64,000 nucleotides of DNA from Bacillota bacterium (GTDB taxonomy: Bacteria > Bacillota > Bacilli > Paenibacillales > NBRC-103111), in assembly GCA_023386955.1 (NCBI GenBank), contig JAEWIS010000019.1, positions 120,976-184,975 on the forward strand. The letters run 5' to 3'. The first letter of the stretch is position 1. Each line of letters starts with the position of its first letter. Position numbers and translations under genes: made by a program. The notes under the pieces were generated by a model that did not search any database, was not told the DNA's origin, and was given only the letters and a program-made list of their open reading frames with translations. Shown here piece after piece: positions 17,553-25,880 of the stretch.

Positions 17553-17648
17553 TTTCACCTCTCCTTTACATCAAGGAGCAGCGAGGAAATGAGTAACCGC
17601 TTTTGCCGGCAAATTAGCGGTACTTATTTCGTCGCTGTCTCCAGGCGA

Positions 17649-18566
17649 TCAGCCGCCGGCGATTCGTTTCCGCATCGGGGTGAGCACATCCAGCAGACCG
17701 ATTACACAGTAGAGGTAAACGAGAAGAGGTGGAAAAAGCACCACCATGACAATAGCAAATACGGGAAGCGCTACACTCTTTTTCTTGGCATGGGCAAAAA
17801 AGAAGAAAAAGCTGATGGCCTGCACAGTAAAGGCAATGCTCAGAATCGGCAGCAGATTCCAGACCACCATGGACAAGAAGGTGTTGGATTCAATGCTGAT
17901 GAACATATCCAGGATGGTGACGATCACCAGATACAGCGCCATGGAACGGGGAAGCATCCACTCCCGGATCGGCCTTAAGCCCGGCACCAGGACATGGTTT
18001 TTGCGGAGAATCCAGCGGCCTACGGCATGGCCGATAAAGGTATAGAATACTGCCGTGACGATCAGAAGAAGCGGAATAATCTGCAGGAAATAATGGATGG
18101 TCGCATTCAGCGCCGCCTGATTCACGGAATTGCGCAGCACCTCCGGCAGGCTGTCTACGCCGCTTTGGAGGAATTCCTTAACCCGCTCAATGGGATCAAG
18201 CCCGGCTGCATAGCTGATCAACAGCGCCAGGAGCATCTGGCCCAGCAGGGTGACCGTACCGCCTACAATGGCAGAGCGGGCCGGCAGCTTCTTCCTGTAC
18301 ATCACGCCCATGACGATGGACGGCGCCAGGAAAAACAGCGATACCACAACGGGAAACAAGCCCAAATACCCGGTGACCGCCCCCACTGCGGCAAGGCTGA
18401 TGGCGTAGAACAGCGCCGCCTTTTTCCATTCCAGCTTGGTGAACAGCGCCAAGGCGGGAACCAGCACGAAGTTAATGGTAATCATAACCAGCGGGGTAAT
18501 AAATGACAGGAGCATCAATGTATTAATGATGCACCAGACCAGCGCAAAGGAACGGCCTTTGGACAA
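17649..18566 (-). CDS. YybS-like DUF2232 membrane protein
   Basis: Polytopic membrane protein with about eight hydrophobic helices, of the YybS/DUF2232 family found upstream of gdpP in Bacillales. Its biochemical role is not established; the fold resembles S-component-like transport proteins. TTG start at 18566 preceded by GAGGTGA. 305 aa. It is likely the first gene of the yybS-gdpP-rplI-dnaB transcript. Confidence 0.88.
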   Translation of the reverse strand: MSKGRSFALVWCIINTLMLLSFITPLVMITINFVLVPALALFTKLEWKKAALFYAISLAAVGAVTGYLGLFPVVVSLFFLAPSIVMGVMYRKKLPARSAIVGGTVTLLGQMLLALLISYAAGLDPIERVKEFLQSGVDSLPEVLRNSVNQAALNATIHYFLQIIPLLLIVTAVFYTFIGHAVGRWILRKNHVLVPGLRPIREWMLPRSMALYLVIVTILDMFISIESNTFLSMVVWNLLPILSIAFTVQAISFFFFFAHAKKKSVALPVFAIVMVVLFPPLLVYLYCVIGLLDVLTPMRKRIAGG

Positions 18567-18618
18567 TGAGATTCACCTCATGTTGAATAGTTGTTCACGA
18601 AAAAACGTATCACCGTTC

Positions 18619-18624
18619 ATTATA
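18619..18624 (-). promoter_or_regulatory. Extended -10 promoter candidate for yybS-gdpP-rplI
   Basis: Minus strand TGCTATAAT (TGnTATAAT) about 52 bases upstream of the yybS start; no good -35 is seen, as often with extended -10 promoters. Confidence 0.5.
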
Positions 18625-18727
18625 GCACAAACTTGCACCGGTTTCTTGGAATCTCCTGCTGCCCGGCTATCCCTTCCCCCGCCCGCCCATCTGCTGGGTT
18701 GAGGCATTTCTATAGTTATTTTTTCCC

Positions 18728-18756
18728 TTGACGGGGAAATTCCGCGGTGCTATGAT
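18728..18756 (+). promoter_or_regulatory. SigA promoter of the ABC exporter operon
   Basis: TTGACG (18728-18733), 17-base spacer, TATGAT (18751-18756), about 43 bases before the TTG start of the ATPase gene. Confidence 0.8.
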
Positions 18757-18798
18757 TTCCACTCGTTGATTTTTTCCAAATAGATGGGAGGCGATAAC

Positions 18799-19776
18799 TT
18801 GATTCACGTAGAAGGCATCTCCAAGACCTTTCTGGTCCCGAAACGACAGCCCGGCTTGGGACAATCGGTGAAGGCCTTGTTCCGGCGGGAGTACAACCAG
18901 GTGAAGGCGCTGCAGGACATATCCTTTCACATCCAGCCCGGCGAAATTGTAGGCTACATCGGTCCCAACGGGGCAGGCAAATCCACCACCATCAAGGTGA
19001 TGAGCGGCATTCTGGTGCCGGACAGCGGACGGTGCACCATCCTGGGGCACACCCCGTGGAAGGAGCGGACCCGCTATGTGCAGCGGATCGGCGTGGTGTT
19101 CGGCCAGCGGTCCCAGCTGTGGTGGGACGTGCCGGTGGAGGAATCCTTCGAGCTTCTCCGGGAGATTTATAAGATCCCCTCCCATGTGTACCGGCAGAAC
19201 CGGGACATGCTGATTGAAAGCCTGGACCTGGGGAGCTTGCTTCAAACTCCCGTACGCTCCTTAAGTCTCGGCCAGCGGATGCGCTGTGAAATCGCCGCCT
19301 CCCTTCTCCACGGGCCGGAGCTGTTGTTTCTGGACGAGCCTACCATCGGACTGGATGCCGTATCCAAGCTGGCAGTCCGCCGGTTCATCCAGACCCTCAA
19401 CCGGGAAAAGGGCGTCACCGTTATTTTGACCACCCATGATATGAGCGATATTGAAGCCCTGGCCAGCCGTCTTCTGCTCATCGGCAAGGGCAAGCTCCTG
19501 TACGACGGCAGTCTGACGGACCTGCGGAGCCGATACAGCCTGCAGCGGACCATCACCGTACTCTTCCGGGAGCGGATGGAAGCCCTCCAGGTCCCCGGAG
19601 CCACTCTCGCCTCCTGGTCACCCGACCGGGCCGTCTATACCGTAGAGGAAGCGGATGCCAATATGTCCGCCATCATCACCTATCTGGCCTCCCGGCTGGA
19701 TATTCTCGATGTGGCCGTAGATGCCCAGCCTATTGACGATCTGATCGTTTCCTTATATAAGGAGTATCAAATATGA
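18799..19776 (+). CDS. ABC transporter ATP-binding protein (COG4586 type)
   Basis: ATPase subunit of an ABC-2-type exporter. Walker A GPNGAGKSTT, Q-loop region GVVFGQRSQLWWDVP, signature SLGQRMRCE, Walker B LLFLDEPTIGLD and the switch His in LTTHDMSD are intact. The sequence GRRSQL/WWD after the Q-loop is typical of the COG4586 subfamily, which pairs with two COG4587/COG3694 permeases, as here. I chose TTG 18799 (MIHVEGISKTF), seven bases after GGGAGG; the ATG at 18784 overlaps that ribosome site. 325 aa. Substrate unknown. Confidence 0.94.
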   Translation: MIHVEGISKTFLVPKRQPGLGQSVKALFRREYNQVKALQDISFHIQPGEIVGYIGPNGAGKSTTIKVMSGILVPDSGRCTILGHTPWKERTRYVQRIGVVFGQRSQLWWDVPVEESFELLREIYKIPSHVYRQNRDMLIESLDLGSLLQTPVRSLSLGQRMRCEIAASLLHGPELLFLDEPTIGLDAVSKLAVRRFIQTLNREKGVTVILTTHDMSDIEALASRLLLIGKGKLLYDGSLTDLRSRYSLQRTITVLFRERMEALQVPGATLASWSPDRAVYTVEEADANMSAIITYLASRLDILDVAVDAQPIDDLIVSLYKEYQI

Positions 19777-20576
19777 GAGCCTATCAAGCCGTTTTTAAGC
19801 TCCGGCTCTCATTGGGAATGCAATACCGTGCTGCCGCCCTGGCCGGACTCGCCACCCAATTCTTCTGGGGGCTGATGAGCATCATGGTGTATGACGCCTT
19901 CTACACGCACTCCTCGGCGGTTCCGGATATGAGCTTCCAGCAGGTGGTCACCTACATCTGGCTCCAGCAGGCCTTTCTCACCTTTGTCATGCTCTGGTTC
20001 CGCGATAACGAGCTGTTCAACATGATCACCAGCGGCAATATCGCTTATGAGCTATGCCGTCCGTGCGGGATATACGGCTTCTGGTACGCCAAGCTGGTGG
20101 CCCAGCGCCTGTCCGCCGCCCTTCTCCGCTGTCTGCCTATTCTGTTGGTTGCTTATATCCTGCCCGGCCGCTACCGCCTGTCTCTGCCCGCCAATCCAGG
20201 CGCAGCTCTCTCCTTCGTGGTGACGCTTCTGCTGGGGTTACTGGTATTAGTGGGCATTTCCATGCTCATCTATATCTCCGTCTTCTATACCATGTCTCCC
20301 ACCGGCTCCATAATGCTCATGGGAATCCTGGGCGAATTCTTCTCCGGCATGATCATTCCCATTCCGCTGATGCCCGCCTGGGTCCAGCAAATTGCCTATG
20401 TGCTGCCCTTCCGGCTCTCCGCTGACTTTCCGTACCGGGTCTATTCGGGTCATATTCCCTTGCAGGAGGCGGTGACCGGCGTCGGCGCGCAATTATTGTG
20501 GCTGGCCGCCCTGACCGGCTTCGGCTACTTGTGGCTGAACCGGGCCTTGAAGCGGGTCATTATCCAAGGAGGCTGA
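19773..20576 (+). CDS. ABC-2 family permease (COG4587-like)
   Basis: Six-helix permease of an ABC-2 exporter. Hydrophobic segments lie at roughly 20-45, 60-80, 110-135, 145-170, 180-200 and 230-255. 267 aa. ATG overlaps the ATPase stop by four bases (ATGA), so the two are translationally coupled. It is paired with a second, related permease immediately downstream, implying a heterodimeric membrane part. Substrate unknown; relatives have been linked to lipid, polysaccharide or antimicrobial export, but nothing here decides. Confidence 0.9.
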   Translation: MRAYQAVFKLRLSLGMQYRAAALAGLATQFFWGLMSIMVYDAFYTHSSAVPDMSFQQVVTYIWLQQAFLTFVMLWFRDNELFNMITSGNIAYELCRPCGIYGFWYAKLVAQRLSAALLRCLPILLVAYILPGRYRLSLPANPGAALSFVVTLLLGLLVLVGISMLIYISVFYTMSPTGSIMLMGILGEFFSGMIIPIPLMPAWVQQIAYVLPFRLSADFPYRVYSGHIPLQEAVTGVGAQLLWLAALTGFGYLWLNRALKRVIIQGG

Positions 20577-20583
20577 TCATTCT

Positions 20584-21369
20584 ATGAAGCTATACGGCAA
20601 ATATATCGTCATGCTGCTGAAATCGCAGATGGAATACAGAACGTCCTTTCTGCTGCTGTCCGTGGGGCAGTTTTTTGTGCCCTTCTTCATTTTTGCGGGT
20701 ATGTATTTCCTGTTTCAGCAGTTCGGACAGATCCGGGGCTGGACCTTCTATGAAACGGCCTTGTGCTTCGCGGTCATTCATATGGCCTTCTCCATCAGCG
20801 AATGCTTCGCCCGGGGCTTCGATAACTTTTCCTCCCTGGTCGTCTCCGGTGACTTTGACCGGATTCTGCTGCGGCCCCGAACAACCGTGCTTCAGGTGCT
20901 GGGCTCCCGCTTCGAATTCTCCCGGGTCGGCCGTCTGGTGCAGAGCCTGGCTGTGCTGCTGTGGGCAGTCTGGATGCTGCCGGTGGAATGGACCTGGTTC
21001 AAAGGAGGGGTGCTGGTGCTTATGGTGGCCAGCGGAGTCAGCATCTTCGCGGGGATCTTCATCCTGGCGGCCACCCTGTGCTTCTGGACCATCCAAGGTC
21101 TGGAGATCGCCAATATCTTCACAGACGGCGGACGGGAGCTGGCGCAGTACCCCATTAACATTTACCAAAAATGGGCAGCCCGTTTCTTCACCTTCATCAT
21201 TCCCTTCGGCTGCTCCAATTATCTCCCGCTCCTGTACATTCTGGGCCGGACAGAGGCACGGCATCCGGTGTTATATGCTCTGGCACCCCTGGCAGGCTTT
21301 CTGTTCCTGCTTCCTTGCCTTCTGGTCTGGAGGTTCGGTGTCAGGCATTACTGTTCGACCGGTTCTTAA
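20584..21369 (+). CDS. ABC-2 family permease (COG3694-like)
   Basis: Second six-helix permease of the exporter, 261 aa, starting eight bases after the first permease with GGAGG upstream. It contains the family wording RGFDNFSSLVVSGDFDRILLRP, which parallels NMITSGNIAYELCRP in the partner, so the two are homologous. It closes a three-gene operon inserted between yybS and the rpsR cluster. A long hairpin follows within about five bases of its stop. Confidence 0.9.
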   Translation: MKLYGKYIVMLLKSQMEYRTSFLLLSVGQFFVPFFIFAGMYFLFQQFGQIRGWTFYETALCFAVIHMAFSISECFARGFDNFSSLVVSGDFDRILLRPRTTVLQVLGSRFEFSRVGRLVQSLAVLLWAVWMLPVEWTWFKGGVLVLMVASGVSIFAGIFILAATLCFWTIQGLEIANIFTDGGRELAQYPINIYQKWAARFFTFIIPFGCSNYLPLLYILGRTEARHPVLYALAPLAGFLFLLPCLLVWRFGVRHYCSTGS

Positions 21370-21372
21370 ACA

Positions 21373-21427
21373 CTCCCCCAAAAGTGACGGAATGCTTCGA
21401 AGCAAATTCCGGATACTTTTGGGGGAG
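21373..21427. repeat. Nested perfect hairpin after the ABC exporter operon
   Basis: Outer arms CTCCCCCAAAAGT / ACTTTTGGGGGAG pair perfectly over 13 bp. Within the loop GGAAT pairs with ATTCC, around the 12-bp perfect palindrome TGCTTCGAAGCA. No T-tract follows on the plus strand, so terminator function is uncertain. Confidence 0.7.
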
Positions 21428-21450
21428 CCCCCGAATGATCATGCTTCTAC

Positions 21451-21495
21451 ACACAAAACCCCGGACCCTCCCAAGCTGCGGGCAGGTCCGGGGTT
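21451..21495 (-). terminator. Terminator downstream of the GNAT gene
   Basis: 11-bp perfect stem AACCCCGGACC / GGTCCGGGGTT; read on the minus strand it ends in GGGGTTTTGTGTG. Confidence 0.7.
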
Positions 21496-21501
21496 ATGCG
21501 T

Positions 21502-21984
21502 TTAACGGAGCATGTTCTTGTAGATGCCGGGTGAAGAATCGGGTATGGCGATAGCTCCGACTTCCTTCTCATAGAAGGCGGTAGGTCCGGCGCTGCCGAT
21601 GATGGCGTAGGCATAGCCCTCGGCCTTCATGGCATGAAGCGCTGCCAGCAGCAAGGCTTTGCCTATCCCCTTGCCCCTGTAATCGGGATTGACGCCGGTA
21701 GGACCGAAGAAATCCTTGGCTGTGGCTTCATAACAGGCAAACCCCACCATCTCCGCTTTATCCCCGCTTACATCCTGGGCAATCAAGCAGCTTACGGGCA
21801 AACGGCTGTAAGCGGCCTCCAGCTCACTTCTCCAATGGCGCTGGAAGGTACGTTCCACCCAATCCCCCGCCAGATGCTTCTCCGGCGGCAATCCCCGGCG
21901 GATTACAATCCCCTGCTCCTCCAATTGACGCTGTACCGGCGCAAGGTCAGGCAATTCATACAGCTTCACCAACATATCCGGCAT
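21502..21984 (-). CDS. GNAT family N-acetyltransferase
   Basis: Acetyl-CoA-dependent acyltransferase of unknown substrate. The acetyl-CoA loop (motif A) is visible as VNPDYRGKGIGKALL at about 100-114, and motif B as YAYAIIGSAGPTAFYEKEVGA. I chose ATG 21984 (MPDMLVKLYELPDL), preceded by GGGAGAG; a longer in-frame extension to 22113 runs back into the rpsR terminator. 160 aa. It lies alone after rpsR on the minus strand and has its own terminator. Confidence 0.9.
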   Translation of the reverse strand: MPDMLVKLYELPDLAPVQRQLEEQGIVIRRGLPPEKHLAGDWVERTFQRHWRSELEAAYSRLPVSCLIAQDVSGDKAEMVGFACYEATAKDFFGPTGVNPDYRGKGIGKALLLAALHAMKAEGYAYAIIGSAGPTAFYEKEVGAIAIPDSSPGIYKNMLR

Positions 21985-22025
21985 CCTGGACACTCTCCCT
22001 TTTCTGGTAATGGAAGTGGCGGTTA

Positions 22026-22058
22026 ACAAAAAACACCAACCCCCAAAGGAGGCTGGTG
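22026..22058 (-). terminator. Terminator of the rpsF-ssb-rpsR operon
   Basis: Minus-strand stem CACCAGCCTCC / GGGGGTTGGTG (GC-rich with G-T pairs) followed by TTTTTTG, just after the rpsR stop. Confidence 0.85.
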
Positions 22059-22072
22059 CTGGTATCCAACTC

Positions 22073-22354
22073 TTATTCCGTGGTGTACGGAAGCAATGCA
22101 ACGGTACGGGCACGCTTGATCGCAGTGGTCAAAGCGCGTTGATACTTCGCAGAAGTACCAGTTACACGGCGGGGCAGAATCTTGCCGCGTTCGCTGATAA
22201 ACTTACGAAGGGTATCAATGTCCTTATAGTCAATGTGAGTGATCTTGTTCACAGTGAAATAGCAGACCTTACGACGTTTGTTACGGCCTTTGCCGCCGCG
22301 GGAAAACTTCCGCTCGCCGCGGTCTTCGCCGCCTTCATTACGCTTGAAGCTCAT
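22073..22354 (-). CDS. rpsR: 30S ribosomal protein bS18
   Basis: Small-subunit protein that forms a heterodimer with S6 on the platform. Basic N-terminus (about 1-30), then [15 protein letters not shown] and [15 protein letters not shown], which are family signatures. 93 aa. Third gene of the classic rpsF-ssb-rpsR operon. The S6:S18 dimer probably feeds back on the operon leader (see 23282-23324). Confidence 0.99.
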   Translation of the reverse strand: MSFKRNEGGEDRGERKFSRGGKGRNKRRKVCYFTVNKITHIDYKDIDTLRKFISERGKILPRRVTGTSAKYQRALTTAIKRARTVALLPYTTE

Positions 22355-22374
22355 CTTGGTTCATTCCTTTCGGG

Positions 22375-22932
22375 TTAGAATGGCAAATCATCATCGGAAA
22401 TGTCAATCGGTTTTCCGTCGTCTGAGAATGGGTCCGCATTGCCGCCCCGGTTTCCTCCGCCGCCGCTATTGCCGTAGTTGTTGCCGCCGCCATTGTTGTT
22501 ATAGCCGCCGCCTCCACCACCACTATAGCCGCCGCCGGACCGATTACCTCCGTTGCCACCGCTATTTCCTCCGCCTTGATAGTCCTCCCGCGGTGCTCCG
22601 CCTTCGCCGCGGTTCGCTGATTCCAGGAACCGGACATTGTCGGCAACAACCTCGGTGACATACACCTTGCGTCCTTCGTTATTCTCGTAGTTGCGCACCT
22701 GAATGCGCCCTTCTACTGCCGCCAGCCGTCCCTTGCGCAAATAATTGGCACAGGTCTCGGCAAGCTGCCTCCAGGTAACCACCGGAATAAAATCGGCTTC
22801 CCGCTCATTCTGGTTGTTGGAAAACGGACGGTCCACGGCCAGGGTAAACTGGGTAACCGCCACACCTTGAGGCGTATAACGAAGCTCCGGATCACGGGTT
22901 AAACGGCCAATCAGAATCACACGGTTTAACAT
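22375..22932 (-). CDS. ssb: Single-stranded DNA-binding protein
   Basis: Binds and protects ssDNA at forks and recruits partner proteins. OB fold (about 1-110, [20 protein letters not shown]), a Gly/Asn/Ser-rich disordered linker (about 115-170) and the conserved acidic tip DDDLPF that docks partners. Start ATG 22932 follows GGGAGGG; an upstream in-frame TTG lies within that ribosome site. 185 aa. Confidence 0.99.
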   Translation of the reverse strand: MLNRVILIGRLTRDPELRYTPQGVAVTQFTLAVDRPFSNNQNEREADFIPVVTWRQLAETCANYLRKGRLAAVEGRIQVRNYENNEGRKVYVTEVVADNVRFLESANRGEGGAPREDYQGGGNSGGNGGNRSGGGYSGGGGGGYNNNGGGNNYGNSGGGGNRGGNADPFSDDGKPIDISDDDLPF

Positions 22933-22966
22933 TCGAATCCCTCCCAAACATCATCCACGAACAGGC

Positions 22967-23254
22967 TTAGGCAACGTCATTGACGATGAGGAAACGAATA
23001 ACCTCATCAGAGATCTTCAGAACGCGGTCAAGCTCAAGTACAACAGCCGGCTCGGCGTTGAAATGAACGAGGACGTAGAAACCGTCACGCATTTTGTTGA
23101 TCTCATACGCAAGACGACGCTTACCCATCAGATCGCTCTTGGTAATCTCGCCGCCGTTGGATGTAATGATGTTTGCAAACTTCTCAACCGTAGTTTGAAC
23201 CGCTTCTTGCTCCAGCTCGGAGCGCAGAATGTACATCACTTCATATTTGCGCAT
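22967..23254 (-). CDS. rpsF: 30S ribosomal protein bS6
   Basis: Small-subunit platform protein, partner of S18. The 95-residue product starts MRKYEVMYILR and has the ferredoxin-like S6 fold (LMGKRRLAYEINKMRDGFYVL). ATG 23254 follows AAGGAGGTG. A longer in-frame reading to 23683 overlaps the promoter and the transporter gene and is not credible. First gene of the operon. Confidence 0.99.
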   Translation of the reverse strand: MRKYEVMYILRSELEQEAVQTTVEKFANIITSNGGEITKSDLMGKRRLAYEINKMRDGFYVLVHFNAEPAVVLELDRVLKISDEVIRFLIVNDVA

Positions 23255-23281
23255 GTAAATCACCTCCTTATGGACTATGCG

Positions 23282-23324
23282 GCTCTCCCATGGGTTATAG
23301 AGGCATGTCTCATGCCGGGAGAGC
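23282..23324 (-). ncRNA. Probable S6:S18-binding leader of rpsF
   Basis: In the minus-strand 5' UTR an outer stem GCTCTCCC / GGGAGAGC encloses a hairpin GGCATG-AGA-CATGCC, and CCG follows within the 3' strand flank (GAGAGCCGC). The known rpsF leaders that bind S6:S18 carry a conserved hairpin with an unpaired CCG, so position and features agree, but the exact fold is my reading. Confidence 0.5.
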
Positions 23325-23371
23325 AAGGAGTAACGATGAAACATAAAGCTCATCAAAACTCGCACCAATAT

Positions 23372-23400
23372 ACTATACCAGAACATGCGATCGATTACAA
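23372..23400 (-). promoter_or_regulatory. rpsF operon promoter
   Basis: Minus strand TTGTAA (23395-23400), 17-base spacer, TATAGT (23372-23377), giving a leader of about 110 bases. Confidence 0.7.
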
Positions 23401-23406
23401 GCCGAA

Positions 23407-24348
23407 TTACACTTTGGCGATCACGGAAAGCTTTCCCTGTGCCCTGCTGCCGATCAGACTGATACCCAGCATAATGAATCCGCCGCCCAGCCATTGCTCC
23501 CAACCCAGCTGCTCCTGCAAAAGCCATACCGCTACCAGCATGGAGGTGAGCGGGGCTACACCGGAGAAGGCTGCCGTCACATAGGGATCGCAGCGCTTTA
23601 CCCCCCGATAGAACAGCGCGTAAGAAACCGCGGTTACGACAAGACCGTACCAGACCAGTGCCATCCACTCCCGGACATCGCATGCCGCAAGCTCCTGCAC
23701 CGGGTGCTCCGCAATTGCCGGCAGCAGGCTGAACAGGAACGCCGCTGCCGATACCAGGAAGGTCTGCACCATAGGATGCAGCTCCTTATTCCGGACGGCG
23801 TCGATAGACTGCCTCTTTTTGGCCAACAGATTAAATAGGGCTTCGCTTGCCGCCGCACCCAGCACTAGCAGATTGCCTGCCGCATGGCTCCAGGACAAGC
23901 TGCCCCCGCCTCCCTGGATCAGAGCCAAACCCGCGACGGTGCACAGGATTCCCCGGACGGCTCCCTGGTACAGCGGCTCCTTCAGCACTAACCGGGCCAA
24001 AAGGGCGGTAATGGCCGGGGTGGTGCCCAAGAGAACCCCGGCCTCACCGGCGCTGGTCAATGGTAATCCGTAGAGCAGGAAGCAGCGGAAGGCAAACATG
24101 CCGAAGAAGGCTTGGAGCAGAATGCCCGCCCATTGATCCCGGGACATTCCCGACACCGCCCGGATGATCCTGCCTCCGTATAAAGGAAGCAGCACCGCCA
24201 GCATGATGCCCAGACTGCCTGCTTGAATCGTAAACGTGCCCAAGTGCTGCCCAAGCAGTCTTCCGGTTATGACCGAAGTGCCAGCCAGCACAAATGCACC
24301 TGTTAAATAAGCCTTCCCCCATCCACTCCTGTTATCATTCACCTGCAT
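23407..24348 (-). CDS. EamA/DMT family transporter
   Basis: Ten-helix drug/metabolite transporter with two EamA repeats (about 10-140 and 155-300). Typical signatures include LPLTSAGEAGVLLGTTP and the C-terminal repeat PYVTAAFSGVAPLTSMLVAV. I chose ATG 24348 (MQVNDN), preceded by GGGGGAGA. 313 aa. Divergent from a MocR-type regulator 95 bases away, so it is the likely target of that regulator, as is common for MocR/EamA pairs. Substrate unknown. Confidence 0.9.
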   Translation of the reverse strand: MQVNDNRSGWGKAYLTGAFVLAGTSVITGRLLGQHLGTFTIQAGSLGIMLAVLLPLYGGRIIRAVSGMSRDQWAGILLQAFFGMFAFRCFLLYGLPLTSAGEAGVLLGTTPAITALLARLVLKEPLYQGAVRGILCTVAGLALIQGGGGSLSWSHAAGNLLVLGAAASEALFNLLAKKRQSIDAVRNKELHPMVQTFLVSAAAFLFSLLPAIAEHPVQELAACDVREWMALVWYGLVVTAVSYALFYRGVKRCDPYVTAAFSGVAPLTSMLVAVWLLQEQLGWEQWLGGGFIMLGISLIGSRAQGKLSVIAKV

Positions 24349-24443
24349 ACTCTCTCCCCCGCCCTGCCTTGTGTTTGCTATAATTGTAGGATGTGGGCCT
24401 GCTTGAAGACAGGTCCAGTCCGGGGTCACAAGGAGGGAGCCAG

Positions 24444-25880
24444 TTGGTGAAGGAGCATGTTTGGGGCATGGAGCTGGACCGCGGCGGCGAGGTGAGCCTG
24501 TCGCGGCAGATTTTTGTGGGTGTGCGGGAGGCGGTGTTGGCGGGAAGACTGGCTCCGGGCGAGGCTCTCCCCTCTACCCGGCTGCTTGCCGGACAGTTGG
24601 GCGTGTCGCGGAACACGGTCTGTGACGCTTACGATATGCTGCTGGCAGAGGGGTTTTTGGTCAGCAGGCAGGGTGCCCCCACCCGAGTGGCGGAGGGGTT
24701 GGCCGCACAAGATCCGGCGGGCAGCCGTTACGCCGCAACACCTAGCCTCCCCCCCGTCCCAGCGGCTTCCCCCTCCTATCCGCCGGTAGTCCACGATTTT
24801 CAGACGGGCCGGCCCGATCTCCGGGTATTTCCGTGGGGGCTGTGGTCCCGCATGGTCAAGGAAGCCGGAGAAAACCTGCCGCCCTCCGCACGCGGTTATG
24901 GCGAGACCCAGGGATACGCTCCACTGCGCAGTGAAATTGCCGCTTGGCTGTTCCGCAGCAGAGGAATGCGGGTGGAGGAGACCGATATCTTTATTACGGC
25001 TGGCGCCACCCAAGCCCTGCATCTTCTCGCTGAGCTGCTGCCCCGCAGGGAGGAGGACCTGTTCGCCTTGGAGAGTCCCTCCCATCCGGCTGCCTTTGCC
25101 ATCGCGGCAAACCGGGGCTTTTCCCCACTCTGGCTGCCGGTAGACGGGCATGGCGTCCTGATAGAGCCGCTGAACGACCAGAACGTGTCTGCCGTGTATG
25201 TGACTCCCTCCCATCAGTTTCCTTTAGGAGGCATATTACCTGCCCCCCGGCGTGCGGCATTAATCCGCATGGCCGAAGCTCAGGGCTTTTATATTATCGA
25301 GGACGATTATGACAGCGAATACCGGTATACAGGCGCGCCAATAAGCCCGCTGTATACCTTGGATCAAGGTGCGGGCCGGGTCATCTATGTGGGCAGCTTC
25401 AGCAAAACCATGTTTCCTGCCCTCCGCTTAGGCTTCGCCATTGTCCCTCCGGCGCTGCAGAAGGCATGGCGGACCCGGCGGACCTATCTGGACGTGCAGA
25501 GTCCGGTGCTGGAGCAGGCGGGGCTGGCCCTGTTCCTGCAGACCCGCAGCTGGGACAAGCATATCCGGCGGATGAGGCGTCTCTACGGGCAGAAGCGGCA
25601 AGCGCTTCTGGAAGCCATCAACCAGCATTTCGCCGGTGCGGCCGTGCCTTGGGGTGATGCGGCGGGCCTCCATCTGGCCCTGCAGTTCCCAGGCCAAACC
25701 TTCGGCGAGGAGTTTATCCGCGGCTCCCGCCAAGACGGCATCCGGATCAATCCTGTCTCGGTATACTGCCCGGGTCAAGGGGAGCATGCCGATAAGCTGC
25801 TGTTAGGCTACGGGCATCTGAATGCCCGTGAGATACAGAACGGTGTAGCCGCGTTGGCCTCTTTTATGACTGGATATTAG
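24444..25880 (+). CDS. MocR/PdxR-type regulator (GntR winged helix fused to class I aminotransferase fold)
   Basis: Transcription factor with an N-terminal GntR winged helix (about 10-75, SLSRQIFVGVREAVLAGRL, TRLLAGQLGVSRNTV) and a C-terminal fold-type I aminotransferase domain (about 105-478) with a PLP lysine at about 321 (GSFSKTM). Binding of PLP or an amino-acid ligand usually controls such proteins. TTG 24444 is seven bases after AGGAGG; GTG 24447 is an alternative. 478 aa. Its 3' end overlaps the convergent phospholipase-like gene by four bases. TATAAT at 24379-24384 is a possible -10. Confidence 0.93.
   Translation: MVKEHVWGMELDRGGEVSLSRQIFVGVREAVLAGRLAPGEALPSTRLLAGQLGVSRNTVCDAYDMLLAEGFLVSRQGAPTRVAEGLAAQDPAGSRYAATPSLPPVPAASPSYPPVVHDFQTGRPDLRVFPWGLWSRMVKEAGENLPPSARGYGETQGYAPLRSEIAAWLFRSRGMRVEETDIFITAGATQALHLLAELLPRREEDLFALESPSHPAAFAIAANRGFSPLWLPVDGHGVLIEPLNDQNVSAVYVTPSHQFPLGGILPAPRRAALIRMAEAQGFYIIEDDYDSEYRYTGAPISPLYTLDQGAGRVIYVGSFSKTMFPALRLGFAIVPPALQKAWRTRRTYLDVQSPVLEQAGLALFLQTRSWDKHIRRMRRLYGQKRQALLEAINQHFAGAAVPWGDAAGLHLALQFPGQTFGEEFIRGSRQDGIRINPVSVYCPGQGEHADKLLLGYGHLNAREIQNGVAALASFMTGY

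Noticed and set aside
22967..23683. 238-codon version of rpsF
   Set aside because: The extension runs through the leader, the promoter and the transporter gene's 3' end; bS6 is 95 residues and has a perfect ribosome site at its own ATG.
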